NCBI RefSeq assembly: GCF_000243075.1
Contig: NC_016745.1
Location: 1,877,001-1,941,000 of the forward strand
DNA: 64,000 nt
From: Oceanimonas sp. GK1
Lineage (GTDB): Bacteria; Pseudomonadota; Gammaproteobacteria; Enterobacterales; Aeromonadaceae
Reading direction: 5' to 3'
The translations under genes were made by a program, and so were the position numbers. The notes beneath the pieces were generated by a model. That model was not told the origin of the DNA. It did not search any database and was given only the letters and a program-made list of their open reading frames with translations. Of this stretch, positions 16,802 through 24,642 are shown piece after piece. The stretch's first letter is position 1; the number at the start of each line of letters is the position of its first letter.

Positions 16802-17044
16802 TTATGCACCCAACTGAAAACACGTCACGATCACCGCGCCGGCGGCGACGAAGGCGAAGCCGTCCTGGGTGAGCAGCAGGCGCTGGCCACTGCGGGGCCA
16901 GCGGCCAATCTTGCGCAGGCGGCCCTTGGTGGCCGGCCGGGCCCGGCTCAGATCCGCGGGCATGTAGAGCGGATGCCGGCACCGGCGCTGGCGGTAGCGT
17001 TGGGCAGCGTGCTGGGTAATGCGGTATTGCTGGGTTTTGCTCAT
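16802..17044 (-). CDS. Small conserved-looking phage protein, unknown function
   Basis: An 80-residue basic protein (MSKTQQYRITQHAAQRYRQR). The layout, an N-terminal HAAQRYRQR helix and a C-terminal beta segment ending VAAGAVIVTCFQL, vaguely recalls DUF4258/BrnT-like folds, but this is only a shape impression. It is the last gene of the leftward early operon, 32 bases after the replication endonuclease. Confidence 0.6.
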   Translation of the reverse strand: MSKTQQYRITQHAAQRYRQRRCRHPLYMPADLSRARPATKGRLRKIGRWPRSGQRLLLTQDGFAFVAAGAVIVTCFQLGA

Positions 17045-17076
17045 TGCTGGTCACTCCCGTGGCAAAGCTCAAACAT

Positions 17077-19359
17077 TCAGTCTTCAAAATCGTCTTCGTG
17101 GTACATGGGTTCGGCACGCTGCGTGCGGCGGGCTTCTCGTTCAATCTTGTCCAGCAGGGCGTCGGCCTGTTCCAGGGCAAGCGGCAGGTGCTGCTCGGGA
17201 ATGCCGGCCATCCAGTCTTTAAGGCTGCCGCCGTCATCCAGTAGCTGAGCAACCTGCAGCCGGTATTGAGCGGCCAGTTCCCGGGTGCGTTCGTGCTCCA
17301 GTTCGGCGAACTCGTTGGCCTCCGCTATGGCAACGGGGTCTTCCGGTCGCCAAAGCCCTGGGCGCTGGCGGCTGGTGTTCAGGCTGCCGTTGCGAATGCT
17401 GATGAATAAACCGTCAATTTCGATAACTGCACCGGTCAGCAGCCGTTCTTTGTCCTGCTCGTCCAGGCCGAGCATGGCCAGCTCGCGGCTGAGCGGATCG
17501 TTTCCTGCCGGTTTTTGATCCTCCGTACAGTTATTGTCAGAACTCCAAGGGGCGCGGCTGCCGCCGCTTGAGGGCAGCTCGCTGCGCTCGCCCAACCCCG
17601 TCCGCGACAACGTCCACCCCTGGTGCCGGGTTTGGATCTCGGACACCCCCACCATTACCCCTGTGGTGATGCCGTTTACGCTCACGGTGATGTCGGCGGT
17701 GCGCAGGCCAAACAGCCGGGCCACGTCTTCGCCGTATTTACTGGCGGCGGGCTGAATGATGTGGGCAAGCTTGATCAAGTGGTCTTTGCGCTGGGCATCA
17801 ATGCCGCCCATGGCGGTGACGAACTCGGCCCAGCGGGCCCGGTCGGCGGCCTGGCGGGCCGGCTCCATAATGGGGTTTTGGGTGGCACTGCGCAGCCGGC
17901 GCAGCTGTCGCCACACCTCCACGCTGGGGCCGCCAATTTGCTGAAACTGGCGAATGTTCCAGAGGCTGGCCCAGGCGCCCACGGCGGTGGCCGAGGTGGC
18001 GGCGTCTTCCTGGGATTCTTCGTCCCAGTCCATTTTGAAGCCGTCTATGTTCTTGCTGATGTACTTGGCAATGTAGCCGGTGGCGCTGCCCAGCTCGCTT
18101 TTGATTTCCTTCCAGTCGAAGCGGGCGCGGTAGCCCTTTTTGCCCAGCTCCTCGCGGTCGTGCTCAATGGCGTATTGCCGCAGCACCGAGCGCAGCAGCC
18201 GGCGCTGGCTGGGGTGCACAAAAACAAGCAGGTGCCAGTGCGGGGTGCCGTCGTGGTGCGGTTCTACCACCCGAAAACCAAAGCGACGCACGCCCAGCCG
18301 GTCGAGCTTGGCGCGGGCCTTGTTCCACTGGGCGGAGAGATAGGCCTGGGTTTCGCGCGGGGTGTAGCCCTGGTATTTGCTGTTGGAAATGGTCTTTACC
18401 CAGTTCTCCAGCTTCTCGCCGTTCTTGGCCTTTTTGCGGTTATCCACCACCGTCCAGGCGTGGTATTTGCTGGGCGCGGTCCAGGTGTAAAACTCGCCCA
18501 CCAGACCCTGCTCTTCGGCCAGGTCTTCAAAGCCGCGCATGCGCACCATCAGCTCCATGCGGCGGATCTCGGGGTTGGACACGCTGGACTTCACCGCCTC
18601 GGCCAGGGGAATTTCCAGCTCCAGCTCTTCGTTAATGGCATACATGGTTTGCAGCCAGGCGGCACCGGCGCGTTTGCGCTCCTGGTGATCCTGCAGGGCG
18701 CGGCGCGACACATAGGCGCTCACGCCCCGGCGCACCTTGCCCACCAGAATGGCCACGTGTTCGGTGTAGCGCCGCCAGGCCTTGGTGATTTGGCGTTTCC
18801 ACCACTCCGGATCCTGCAGGCGGGCGAGGGCACTGGCGGCCATGTCCAGCTGGGCGTCGGTGGCCTCGCTGCCCTTGAACACCGGCAGCACCGGAGAAAT
18901 GCCCCAGCGGTTGGCCGGCTCCATGGCGGCTTTTAGCAACTCCCGGGCCGACACCTGCTGGGTAAAGTTGAGGGTGTGCTCCTGAATGATGGCGGTGACG
19001 GCATCGGCCCACTGCCGGGCAATGCTGGCCCGGTTCAGCTCGTTGGCGATCATGCGTAGGGGCAGGGGAAAGCGGGCGGCGTGCTCGTTGATTTTGGCCA
19101 CGGCATGGCGCAGCCAGGTGTTCACGCCCGAGGGCTTGTGGCCCTTTTTCAGGCGGTATTGGTAATGCGTAAACAGCGCGCCGGCGGCGTAGTCTTCCAC
19201 CTGGCTGAGATAGCTTTCAACCCACTTCAGGTTGGCTTGCTGAAAGTGCTCCCGGTAAAGGGAGCTGTCTACATCAACGCCGGCCACCCGGCTGGCGTTT
19301 GAGGTAGGCGCAAAAAAGGCGGCCACATCGGCCGCATGGTTATCAAACGCAAAGGTCAT
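17077..19359 (-). CDS. Replication initiation endonuclease (P2 gpA family, HUH)
   Basis: A 760-residue rolling-circle replication endonuclease. The HUH metal motif is visible in TPHWHLLVFVHPSQ, and the paired catalytic tyrosines in YIAKYISKNIDG (YxxxY), characteristic of P2 gpA which nicks the phage origin and joins the ends. The start at MTFAFDNHAADVAAFF (19359) overlaps the stop of the upstream gene (TAATG); an upstream in-frame ATG adds 16 residues and is less likely. The nicking origin probably lies inside this gene as in P2, but I could not locate it. Confidence 0.93.
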   Translation of the reverse strand: MTFAFDNHAADVAAFFAPTSNASRVAGVDVDSSLYREHFQQANLKWVESYLSQVEDYAAGALFTHYQYRLKKGHKPSGVNTWLRHAVAKINEHAARFPLPLRMIANELNRASIARQWADAVTAIIQEHTLNFTQQVSARELLKAAMEPANRWGISPVLPVFKGSEATDAQLDMAASALARLQDPEWWKRQITKAWRRYTEHVAILVGKVRRGVSAYVSRRALQDHQERKRAGAAWLQTMYAINEELELEIPLAEAVKSSVSNPEIRRMELMVRMRGFEDLAEEQGLVGEFYTWTAPSKYHAWTVVDNRKKAKNGEKLENWVKTISNSKYQGYTPRETQAYLSAQWNKARAKLDRLGVRRFGFRVVEPHHDGTPHWHLLVFVHPSQRRLLRSVLRQYAIEHDREELGKKGYRARFDWKEIKSELGSATGYIAKYISKNIDGFKMDWDEESQEDAATSATAVGAWASLWNIRQFQQIGGPSVEVWRQLRRLRSATQNPIMEPARQAADRARWAEFVTAMGGIDAQRKDHLIKLAHIIQPAASKYGEDVARLFGLRTADITVSVNGITTGVMVGVSEIQTRHQGWTLSRTGLGERSELPSSGGSRAPWSSDNNCTEDQKPAGNDPLSRELAMLGLDEQDKERLLTGAVIEIDGLFISIRNGSLNTSRQRPGLWRPEDPVAIAEANEFAELEHERTRELAAQYRLQVAQLLDDGGSLKDWMAGIPEQHLPLALEQADALLDKIEREARRTQRAEPMYHEDDFED

Positions 19360-19610
19360 TAGATTACGGTGTTGCCCAGTTGGTGAACGGGAGCGGTTTT
19401 GCGCCACCAGGCGCCAATGGCACGGGCCACCGGCAAAATGCCCTGACCCAGTGCCTGCCAGTAGAGACTGCGAATAGTGCCCAGATCCAGCAGCAGGCGC
19501 TCGCGGTCTGCACCCTGTTCAAAGCAGGCTTCCCAGTGCCGCCAGAAGTCGGCCTTGGCCTGCCACCAGTGCCGGCGCAGATGGGCGCGGGGGTTGAGAA
19601 TATCGCTCAT
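19359..19610 (-). CDS. Early phage protein, unknown function
   Basis: An 83-residue tryptophan-rich protein (MSDILNPRAHLRRHWWQAKA). The ATG overlaps the stop of the upstream gene and its stop overlaps the start of gpA, so it is translated as part of the early operon. The composition suggests a helical protein. No family is recognised. The start at 19610 was chosen for the ATGA overlap; an upstream in-frame extension of 41 residues has no support. Confidence 0.7.
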   Translation of the reverse strand: MSDILNPRAHLRRHWWQAKADFWRHWEACFEQGADRERLLLDLGTIRSLYWQALGQGILPVARAIGAWWRKTAPVHQLGNTVI

Positions 19611-19873
19611 GCAAGCCCCCGGGTAACGCGGCCAAAGGTGTGCACGGAAAGCTGAATGGCCACACTCTGCTTGCTGGGTTCGCGCATGGGCAGCCACGTG
19701 TTCATGCGGGCATTGAGGGCGGCAGCGCGGCACTGCAAAACGGCGGCAGGGCTGAACCCGCTGTCTACGGCGTCTTCGGTAATGACGTGGCGCAGCTCTA
19801 TGTCTGCAATGCCGGTTTGCTCATCCAGACGAGCAGCGCGATAAAAGCGGCGGAACAGTTCGCGGTTAGTCAT
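19607..19873 (-). CDS. Early phage protein, unknown function
   Basis: An 88-residue protein (MTNRELFRRFYRAARLDEQT). It overlaps both neighbours by a few bases in the early operon. Mixed helix and strand composition; it resembles nothing I can name. Its gene location upstream of gpA in K139-like phages suggests a replication or regulatory accessory. Confidence 0.7.
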   Translation of the reverse strand: MTNRELFRRFYRAARLDEQTGIADIELRHVITEDAVDSGFSPAAVLQCRAAALNARMNTWLPMREPSKQSVAIQLSVHTFGRVTRGLA

Positions 19874-20108
19874 GGCAGGCCTCCATCAAACGGGCTGTGA
19901 TGTCGTTAATGTGTTGCTGCCACTTTTCAGCTTCCAGCTGCCACAGGGCGGCTTTGCCCTGTTCGACCTTGTTTTGGTCAAGCAGCCCGCAGCGGCGGCT
20001 TTCGTCAGCACGGCGCTGCCAGAACTGGGCGTCTTTAATGGCAGCCTGACGCTGAGCCTCGTAAAACAGCAGCTGGGTAAGCAGGCCCTCCATTTCTGTG
20101 CGGTTCAT
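19866..20108 (-). CDS. Early phage protein, coiled-coil, unknown function
   Basis: An 80-residue, mainly helical protein (MNRTEMEGLLTQLLFYEAQR). Heptad-like spacing of Leu/Ala and many Gln/Glu/Lys residues suggest a coiled coil across nearly the whole length. ATGA overlaps link it to both neighbours. No family is recognised. Confidence 0.7.
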   Translation of the reverse strand: MNRTEMEGLLTQLLFYEAQRQAAIKDAQFWQRRADESRRCGLLDQNKVEQGKAALWQLEAEKWQQHINDITARLMEACHD

Positions 20109-20344
20109 GCCTCACCTCCGGCAGTAATGGAGGCCATGGGGGCATGCAGCCATAGAGCATTTTTGCGCTCTGCAATTTCTTCATACAGGGCGTCATATCC
20201 GCAGCGGTGCGCCACTTCGGCCAGCGCTTCCAGTGCGCATTCGGTTTGCAGTTCCATGCCGGCGGCCTGGTTCTGACGGGCCAAGCGGTTGAATTCGTTC
20301 AGGTAGCCGTTGGCTACCTGGCTAATGGCATTAAGCTGTGTCAT
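20105..20344 (-). CDS. Early phage protein, unknown function
   Basis: A 79-residue protein (MTQLNAISQVANGYLNEFNR). It is helical and soluble, with no metal-binding pattern. The stop overlaps the next start. The 54-base gap upstream (20345-20398) contains no further gene. No family is recognised. Confidence 0.68.
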   Translation of the reverse strand: MTQLNAISQVANGYLNEFNRLARQNQAAGMELQTECALEALAEVAHRCGYDALYEEIAERKNALWLHAPMASITAGGEA

Positions 20345-20398
20345 AGTTACTCCGTGTTATTCATTGGCGTGGATACACACCTTTAAAGGCCGCTTCAG

Positions 20399-20821
20399 TT
20401 ACCGCTGGGCGGCCTTTGCTATTTCTGCAGCCCGCTGCTCAATCATCCGCGCCTGCTGGTGCAGGGCTTCCCGCCGTTCGGCTTCCTGCTTTGCTTCCAT
20501 CTTTTGTTCGTCGCTGTCCGGGCGTTTGTAGTCCGCCACATGCAGCCATTCGCCCCGGTCGGTGGCGGTAAAGCCGGCAAGGGCGTCTTTCAGGGCCACC
20601 ACGGCGCGGCGTATGGCTTCGCGCTCGGTGTCGTTCATGGTTTCCAGCGGCTTGTTCCAATACGCCGCGGGCTTCAGCGCTGCGGCGCGGCATAACCCTT
20701 CCCGCACTTCCCGGGGCTGGCGGCTCCACCAACTGGCAATGCGGCAGCGCTTTAACAAATGGCGCATGTGGTGAATGGCCAGCTCGCCGGCGGGCTGGGT
20801 GATGGGGTGATAGGCGGTCAT
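20399..20821 (-). CDS. Early phage protein, unknown function
   Basis: A 140-residue protein. The N-terminal half (LAIHHMRHLLKRCRIASWWS, then PREVREGLCRAAALKPAAYW) and an acidic-basic coiled C-terminus (QKMEAKQEAERREALHQQAR) are visible. The ATG overlaps the stop of the upstream gene. Comparable small proteins precede gpA in K139-like phages, without known function. Confidence 0.7.
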   Translation of the reverse strand: MTAYHPITQPAGELAIHHMRHLLKRCRIASWWSRQPREVREGLCRAAALKPAAYWNKPLETMNDTEREAIRRAVVALKDALAGFTATDRGEWLHVADYKRPDSDEQKMEAKQEAERREALHQQARMIEQRAAEIAKAAQR

Positions 20822-21057
20822 GCGGCACCTCCGGCGGTGGCCTCACTGCCCAGCACCTGCTTTATCCAGTCCCACAGGCGACGACGGCGGTTAATGCGCC
20901 GCTTGCTGTTGTGCTGAACGGGCAGGCAAATCCAGCTTCCGTCTTGCCGCTCAATAAAGCCGGGGCGGGCGTGATGGATAACAACCTCCGGGCGCAGTGC
21001 CGGGGTGCAAACGGGGGCGGGTACCCGCAGCAGGCGGGCGGTGTTAATCATGCTCAT
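20818..21057 (-). CDS. Small basic early phage protein, unknown function
   Basis: A 79-residue protein with a very basic centre (NSKRRINRRRRLWDWIKQVL). A GAGGAG ribosome site lies eight bases before the ATG at 21057, so the longer in-frame extension (57 residues) is discarded; an ATG two codons downstream is also possible. Basic charge suggests nucleic-acid binding. Follows the CII-family gene by 11 bases. Confidence 0.66.
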   Translation of the reverse strand: MSMINTARLLRVPAPVCTPALRPEVVIHHARPGFIERQDGSWICLPVQHNSKRRINRRRRLWDWIKQVLGSEATAGGAA

Positions 21058-21068
21058 GGCGTGGCTCC

Positions 21069-21605
21069 TCAAGAAATTCCGGGTACGGCGCTGGTGGTGA
21101 GGGTGTCGAAGGCAACGGTCATGCCGGGTATGGCGTGAAAGCGGCTTTCCACGTTGTGCACAAACAGGGCGAGGGCGCCCATCATGGCAGTGGCCTTGCT
21201 CACCGCGTTGTCGCGGCGTTGCTGGCATACCCGGCCGGCTTGCTGAGCGCTGATGGCATCCCGGGCCAGCTCGCCGGCGGTGGCGGTGATCTCCAGCGCC
21301 TGGCTGGTGAGCGGCTGCTCGTCGCCCTGGTGGTTGCTCTTGGGCAGGGCAATGCCGGCCATATCCAGCTCCAGTAGCAGGCCGTGCACCAGGGTGCAGT
21401 CGCCGGTTACGCGGGCGGCGGCAATCACGTTTTTAACGGTGGGCTCGCCGCTCTGCTCGGGGGAGAGCTTGTTAATCCACAGTTGCGGTTGTGTGCCTAT
21501 GCTGCGGGCGACTTCACTTTGATTGTGCGCGGCCTTGAAGCGGGCCACGGCCGACTCCCAGTGCGGGAACTCGGTGCCGTATTTATCCAAATGAGGCTTA
21601 AACAT
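21069..21605 (-). CDS. CII-family phage regulatory protein (CP76-like)
   Basis: A 178-residue protein of the phage regulatory CII family (Phage_CP76). The N-terminal DNA-binding part includes FKAAHNQSEVARSIGTQPQL and LWINKLSPEQSGEPTVKNVI, in which a helix-turn-helix can be drawn, and the C-terminal part (LTSQALEITATAGELARDAI) is helical. These proteins sit after Cox in K139/186-like phages and influence the lysogeny decision. The second gene of the leftward early operon. Confidence 0.87.
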   Translation of the reverse strand: MFKPHLDKYGTEFPHWESAVARFKAAHNQSEVARSIGTQPQLWINKLSPEQSGEPTVKNVIAAARVTGDCTLVHGLLLELDMAGIALPKSNHQGDEQPLTSQALEITATAGELARDAISAQQAGRVCQQRRDNAVSKATAMMGALALFVHNVESRFHAIPGMTVAFDTLTTSAVPGIS

Positions 21606-21644
21606 TCGTTGGCATCCTTGGCGTGGTTGAATAAGCGTGAGGGG

Positions 21645-21896
21645 TTAAGCCCGGGGGCGGCGCGACTTGGGGCCCGGCTTGCGCGGGGCGACGTGCTCCT
21701 TGAAGTGCTCGGCACCCAGCATGGCCAGGGCCATAAGGTTGACCATGACCACCTCCCGTTTGCCCTGCTTGGGCATAACCGGAATGCGGCCTTCTTCAAT
21801 GCGGCGTTGCACCGTGGCCTTGGTCATGCCCGAAAGCTCACAAAAGCGGTCAACACTGACCACGGGTGTGTCGAAATGGATAGCTATTTGAGTCAT
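21645..21896 (-). CDS. Cox-like regulator/excisionase
   Basis: An 83-residue protein with a winged-helix/MerR-like N-terminus (VVSVDRFCELSGMTKATVQR, RRIEEGRIPVMPKQGKREVV), the pattern of P2/186 Cox and Apl. Cox represses the lysogenic promoter and directs excision with integrase. It is the first gene of the leftward early operon and is divergent from cI. I prefer the ATG at 21896 with a TAGGTG ribosome site; a GTG at 21905 is the alternative. Confidence 0.85.
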   Translation of the reverse strand: MTQIAIHFDTPVVSVDRFCELSGMTKATVQRRIEEGRIPVMPKQGKREVVMVNLMALAMLGAEHFKEHVAPRKPGPKSRRPRA

Positions 21897-21917
21897 AATT
21901 GACACCTATTGCTTGTT

Positions 21918-22023
21918 ATTGCGCTTTGTTGGTCTTGTTTGAACCGATTTTCAGGTCCATTCGTTTGTGTGAAGTGATTATTAGATCATTTGGTTTAATC
22001 ATCAAGACCATTTAAAACGCAAT
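21918..22023. promoter_or_regulatory. Immunity region: split inverted repeats between cox and cI
   Basis: Between the divergent cox and cI genes, ATTGCG (21918-21923) and TGGTCTTG (21930-21937) on the left are mirrored by CAAGACCA (22003-22010) and CGCAAT (22018-22023) on the right. The two arms are therefore two-part inverted copies about 65 bases apart. They probably are operators for CI and/or Cox that control the early and lysogenic promoters. Which protein binds which half cannot be read from sequence. Confidence 0.6.
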
Positions 22024-22052
22024 AGTCACCAAAAAGGCGCTAAGTGTGATCT

Positions 22053-22760
22053 ATGTCAAACTTTGAGGGTTCAAAAGAGGCGGCTGCAGGCGTGGACTCG
22101 TTCGATCTGAAGGGTTTTACAGAACGAATGGAACTGATCCTGGGGGATGAGTCGGCTCGTTCGTTTGGAGCCAGATGTGGTTTGAGCGATACGGCCATCA
22201 AAAAGTACCGTTCAGGAGCATCAACTCCGAACGTGGAACGGCTGATCGCTATCGCAAATGCCGCCGGCGTAGATGTGAAGTGGCTGGCTACTGGCCAAGG
22301 TAGTCGTTCTGCAGATAGCAGCGTTGCCGAGTCACAATCAAAAGTGCTCTGGGTTGATAGCTACGACGTCTTTGTCTCCGCCGGCAACGGGGCCCACAAC
22401 GAATGGGATCACCTGGAAGCCCGAGTGCCGTTCTCCACCGCCTGGCTTGAAGACCACGGCCTGCTCGGCAAACGCCTGGCCGTGCTCAAAGTGCACGGCG
22501 ACTCCATGAGCCCGACCCTGGAACACGGCGACACCCCGCTGGTGGAAATGCTGCCCGAAGACGCAGTAGAGAATCTGCCCGACAGCGTGTACGTGCTCCG
22601 CCTCAACGGCCAGCTACTGATCAAACGCCTGCAGTCCGACCTGATGGGCGGCCTCTACATCAAAAGCGACAACCCGGCCTACCGGGAGATCCACCTCACG
22701 CAAAGCAACAAACCCGACGACATACGCATCATCGCCAGGTGGACTGGGAAGAAGATTTAA
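22053..22760 (+). CDS. CI-like repressor with S24 autoprotease domain
   Basis: A 235-residue prophage repressor. Residues ~20-80 form an XRE-type helix-turn-helix (RSFGARCGLSDTAIKKYRSG), and the C-terminus is a LexA-type S24 peptidase with Ser151 (VHGDSMSPTLEHGD) and Lys191 (LLIKRLQ). An Ala110-Gly111 pair is in the position of the autocleavage site, so the repressor should be RecA-inducible. It keeps the prophage silent by repressing the leftward early promoter. It is the only rightward gene of the immunity region. Confidence 0.93.
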   Translation: MSNFEGSKEAAAGVDSFDLKGFTERMELILGDESARSFGARCGLSDTAIKKYRSGASTPNVERLIAIANAAGVDVKWLATGQGSRSADSSVAESQSKVLWVDSYDVFVSAGNGAHNEWDHLEARVPFSTAWLEDHGLLGKRLAVLKVHGDSMSPTLEHGDTPLVEMLPEDAVENLPDSVYVLRLNGQLLIKRLQSDLMGGLYIKSDNPAYREIHLTQSNKPDDIRIIARWTGKKI

Positions 22761-22830
22761 ATTTATATGCGCATGCGCACTATTAAAGTGTTACGGAAAA
22801 CACAGTGGCATCAGTGAGTTATGAACTGAT

Positions 22831-22888
22831 GGTATCACTGATATGGTGAAGGAAGGCTTGGTGGCCTGTAACACTCGGGCGGTAGCGT
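22831..22888 (+). repeat. 58-bp repeat, copy A, left edge of cargo block 2
   Basis: This 58-bp segment, starting GGTATCACTGATATGG and ending CGGGCGGTAGCGT, recurs at 24643-24700 with 10 mismatches (about 83% identity). Upstream, ATCAGT/ACTGAT inverted motifs are present in both copies, and GTGTTAC (about 22792) pairs with GTAACAC inside copy A. It is between cI and the first cargo gene and is followed by a T-run. It could be a small structured RNA, a terminator-like unit or a recombination site for cargo exchange. Confidence 0.7.
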
Positions 22889-22927
22889 CTCTTTTTTTAT
22901 AATTTTAATTATTTAGGGGGGAGTTGG

Positions 22928-23587
22928 ATGAGCTGCTACTTTCAAGGATGCACTGGCAAAGGAACGACCAAAGAGCACATACCACCACGTTCATTTTTTC
23001 CCGACGGAGAGAAAGAACAGCTTCTGACGGTTAAATCTTGTGAAAAACATAACAATGCAAAGTCTACTGACGATTTGTATGTACTTGCACATATATGCAT
23101 GAATGCTTCCCCAAGCAATCGAGCAAGAGAGGTTTTCGAGGAGAAGGTTGTTCGACAATTAGAGTACAACAATGGAGCCCTTCGGAAGAAGCTGGCCTTG
23201 GGTGCCATTCCGTTGGCGAATGGGGCTGTTAAGTACAAAGTTGACGAGGCACGTTTCAATGATTTCTTCACAGCTCTTTCGTGCGGCATCGTTTTTAAAG
23301 CATGCAAAGCCCCTCTACCCAAAAACTACAAGATTAGCCACATATATCACAATTTTGTTGGTCAAACTGATCCACAAGTTAAGTTAATAGAGTCTGAAAT
23401 AGATAATTTCTATTCAGGGCAGCCTATAGATGTTATGGCATTTGGCGAGCCAGGCACAAAGAATGAACGAATATATACGGCCACTATTTTCGGAGTGCCT
23501 CACTATCAATCCAGTATTACAGTTGTTCATGTTTTCTTCGGGAAATTCAAAGTAACGTCTATGCTTACTCGCAAGCTGATGGCGTGA
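22928..23587 (+). CDS. HNH-like nuclease domain protein, prophage cargo
   Basis: A 219-residue protein with an N-terminal treble-clef/HNH pattern: CYFQGC near residue 3, KEHIPPRSFF (the His of the first strand) and KSCEKHNN (Cys-x-x-His-Asn), as in HNH endonucleases. The remaining 150 residues are unrecognised, apart from a beta-rich C-terminus. The gene has a GGGGGG ribosome site and is AT-rich, unlike the phage backbone. Position in the cI-int variable region of a temperate phage suggests an accessory (defence-like) nuclease. Confidence 0.7.
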   Translation: MSCYFQGCTGKGTTKEHIPPRSFFPDGEKEQLLTVKSCEKHNNAKSTDDLYVLAHICMNASPSNRAREVFEEKVVRQLEYNNGALRKKLALGAIPLANGAVKYKVDEARFNDFFTALSCGIVFKACKAPLPKNYKISHIYHNFVGQTDPQVKLIESEIDNFYSGQPIDVMAFGEPGTKNERIYTATIFGVPHYQSSITVVHVFFGKFKVTSMLTRKLMA

Positions 23588-23658
23588 GCAGTTGATAAAT
23601 TATTAAAGGACGGTGTGACATTTTCCTTTAATTTCAGATTGGATTAGAAGGGGGCTAA

Positions 23659-23937
23659 GTGGAAAAACAGTATTTTGATTTTTTAGAACTTGCGGATGGT
23701 TATATCTGGGCTGTTGATGTTGAATCAGGTTCAAAGACGCCAGTAGACACTGGTTGTACCGGATACAGTGTTAGTTCGTGTAATAAGATTGAACTTGTGA
23801 TTCAGCAGTCTTCTGGTGGGTGGTGGTATCGAAGAGAAAAATTCGAACTCGAAAAAGATGTTAAAGAGTATATATCCTACATACATAAAATGATGGGAAT
23901 ACTCGAAGATAGTAAATGGAGTATTAGTGCTGACTAA
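23659..23937 (+). CDS. Small unknown protein after the HNH-like gene
   Basis: A 92-residue soluble protein with a GTG start preceded by AGAAGGGGG. The N-terminal half is beta-prone (YIWAVDVESGSKTPVDTGC) and the C-terminal half helical (EKDVKEYISYIHKMMGILED). No family is recognised. It is 71 bases downstream of the HNH-like gene on the same strand, so the two may be an operon (for example effector and partner), which is only inference. Confidence 0.6.
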   Translation: MEKQYFDFLELADGYIWAVDVESGSKTPVDTGCTGYSVSSCNKIELVIQQSSGGWWYRREKFELEKDVKEYISYIHKMMGILEDSKWSISAD

Positions 23938-23940
23938 TAA

Positions 23941-24260
23941 AGTGGGCGATTCAAACGATTACCTATAACATCAGTGGCCCTAATGCTCGTGTAAACCACC
24001 ATTCTACAGATAATTCTACGAATATTGTTAACACTAATCAAATATGGCTAAGCATCTGGCAATGCTTTGACAGGAAATAGAAAGGCTAGTTGACACTGAA
24101 GATGAGAGAAAATGCACTAGAGATGGTCGATGCCATCCAATTTCAGTTTGAGCCAAACTCTCCAAGCAAATCTGTTATTAGAACACTAGTATCTGCGCTG
24201 CCAAATGCTGGAGCTATCGCCTCTATAGGCTCGTTTTTACTCTCAGCAATTGCCGGTTAA
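23941..24260 (+). pseudogene. Decayed C-terminal part of an AbiTii-like abortive-infection gene
   Basis: Three short reading frames line up as one broken protein. The first frame reads NISGPNARVNHHSTDNSTNI, a motif I associate with the linker of AbiTii-domain proteins. A shifted frame reads QEIERLVDTEDER, and another frame reads ENALEMVDAIQFQFEPN followed by SALPNAGAIASIGSFLLSAI and a stop at 24258. The N-terminal AbiTii domain itself is absent. The last frame alone could give a 52-residue peptide (ATG 24102), but with no good ribosome site. Family assignment rests on the NSTN-type linker, so it is moderate. Confidence 0.55.
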
Positions 24261-24358
24261 AGGAATTAGTTGATCGATTAACAACGTTTCACTGATGCTG
24301 CAGGTAAAAAGTTGCAGCTGTCCATTGAAATGTTCGTTACTAAAACAAGGAGAAAGGA

Positions 24359-24550
24359 ATGTCAGAAATAAAATTAAGTGTAGAAGAAAGCGTCTATCTT
24401 GCTTACAGAGATGGGGGTGGGGAGTCGATTCTTCATTCACACTGTAATGAGTTAGGTATCACTATTGATGATGCAAAGCAAATGATCCGCCGTCAGTATG
24501 CGCTTAGAAAAGAAAGTGGAAAACTCGAACCGTATGATAGATCTATATAA
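24359..24550 (+). CDS. Small unknown protein, prophage cargo
   Basis: A 63-residue acidic-then-basic protein (MSEIKLSVEESVYLAYRDGG). A strong AAGGAGAAAGGA ribosome site lies directly upstream. It is predicted helical with a C-terminal IDDAKQMIRRQYALRKESGK segment. No family is recognised. It lies between the AbiTii remnant and repeat copy B. Confidence 0.6.
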   Translation: MSEIKLSVEESVYLAYRDGGGESILHSHCNELGITIDDAKQMIRRQYALRKESGKLEPYDRSI

Positions 24551-24642
24551 CTGTTAGTGTTCTACGAGCAGGGTTAAAAATAGGCTCGTGAGGCTTACTA
24601 GGTGTCTAGTTTAGCTTTATCAGTTGATTAAGTTGCATTAGC

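Noticed and set aside
17623-18936. Plus-strand reading frame of 437 codons
   Set aside because: Shadow of the gpA replication endonuclease, which has HUH and YxxxY motifs on the other strand.
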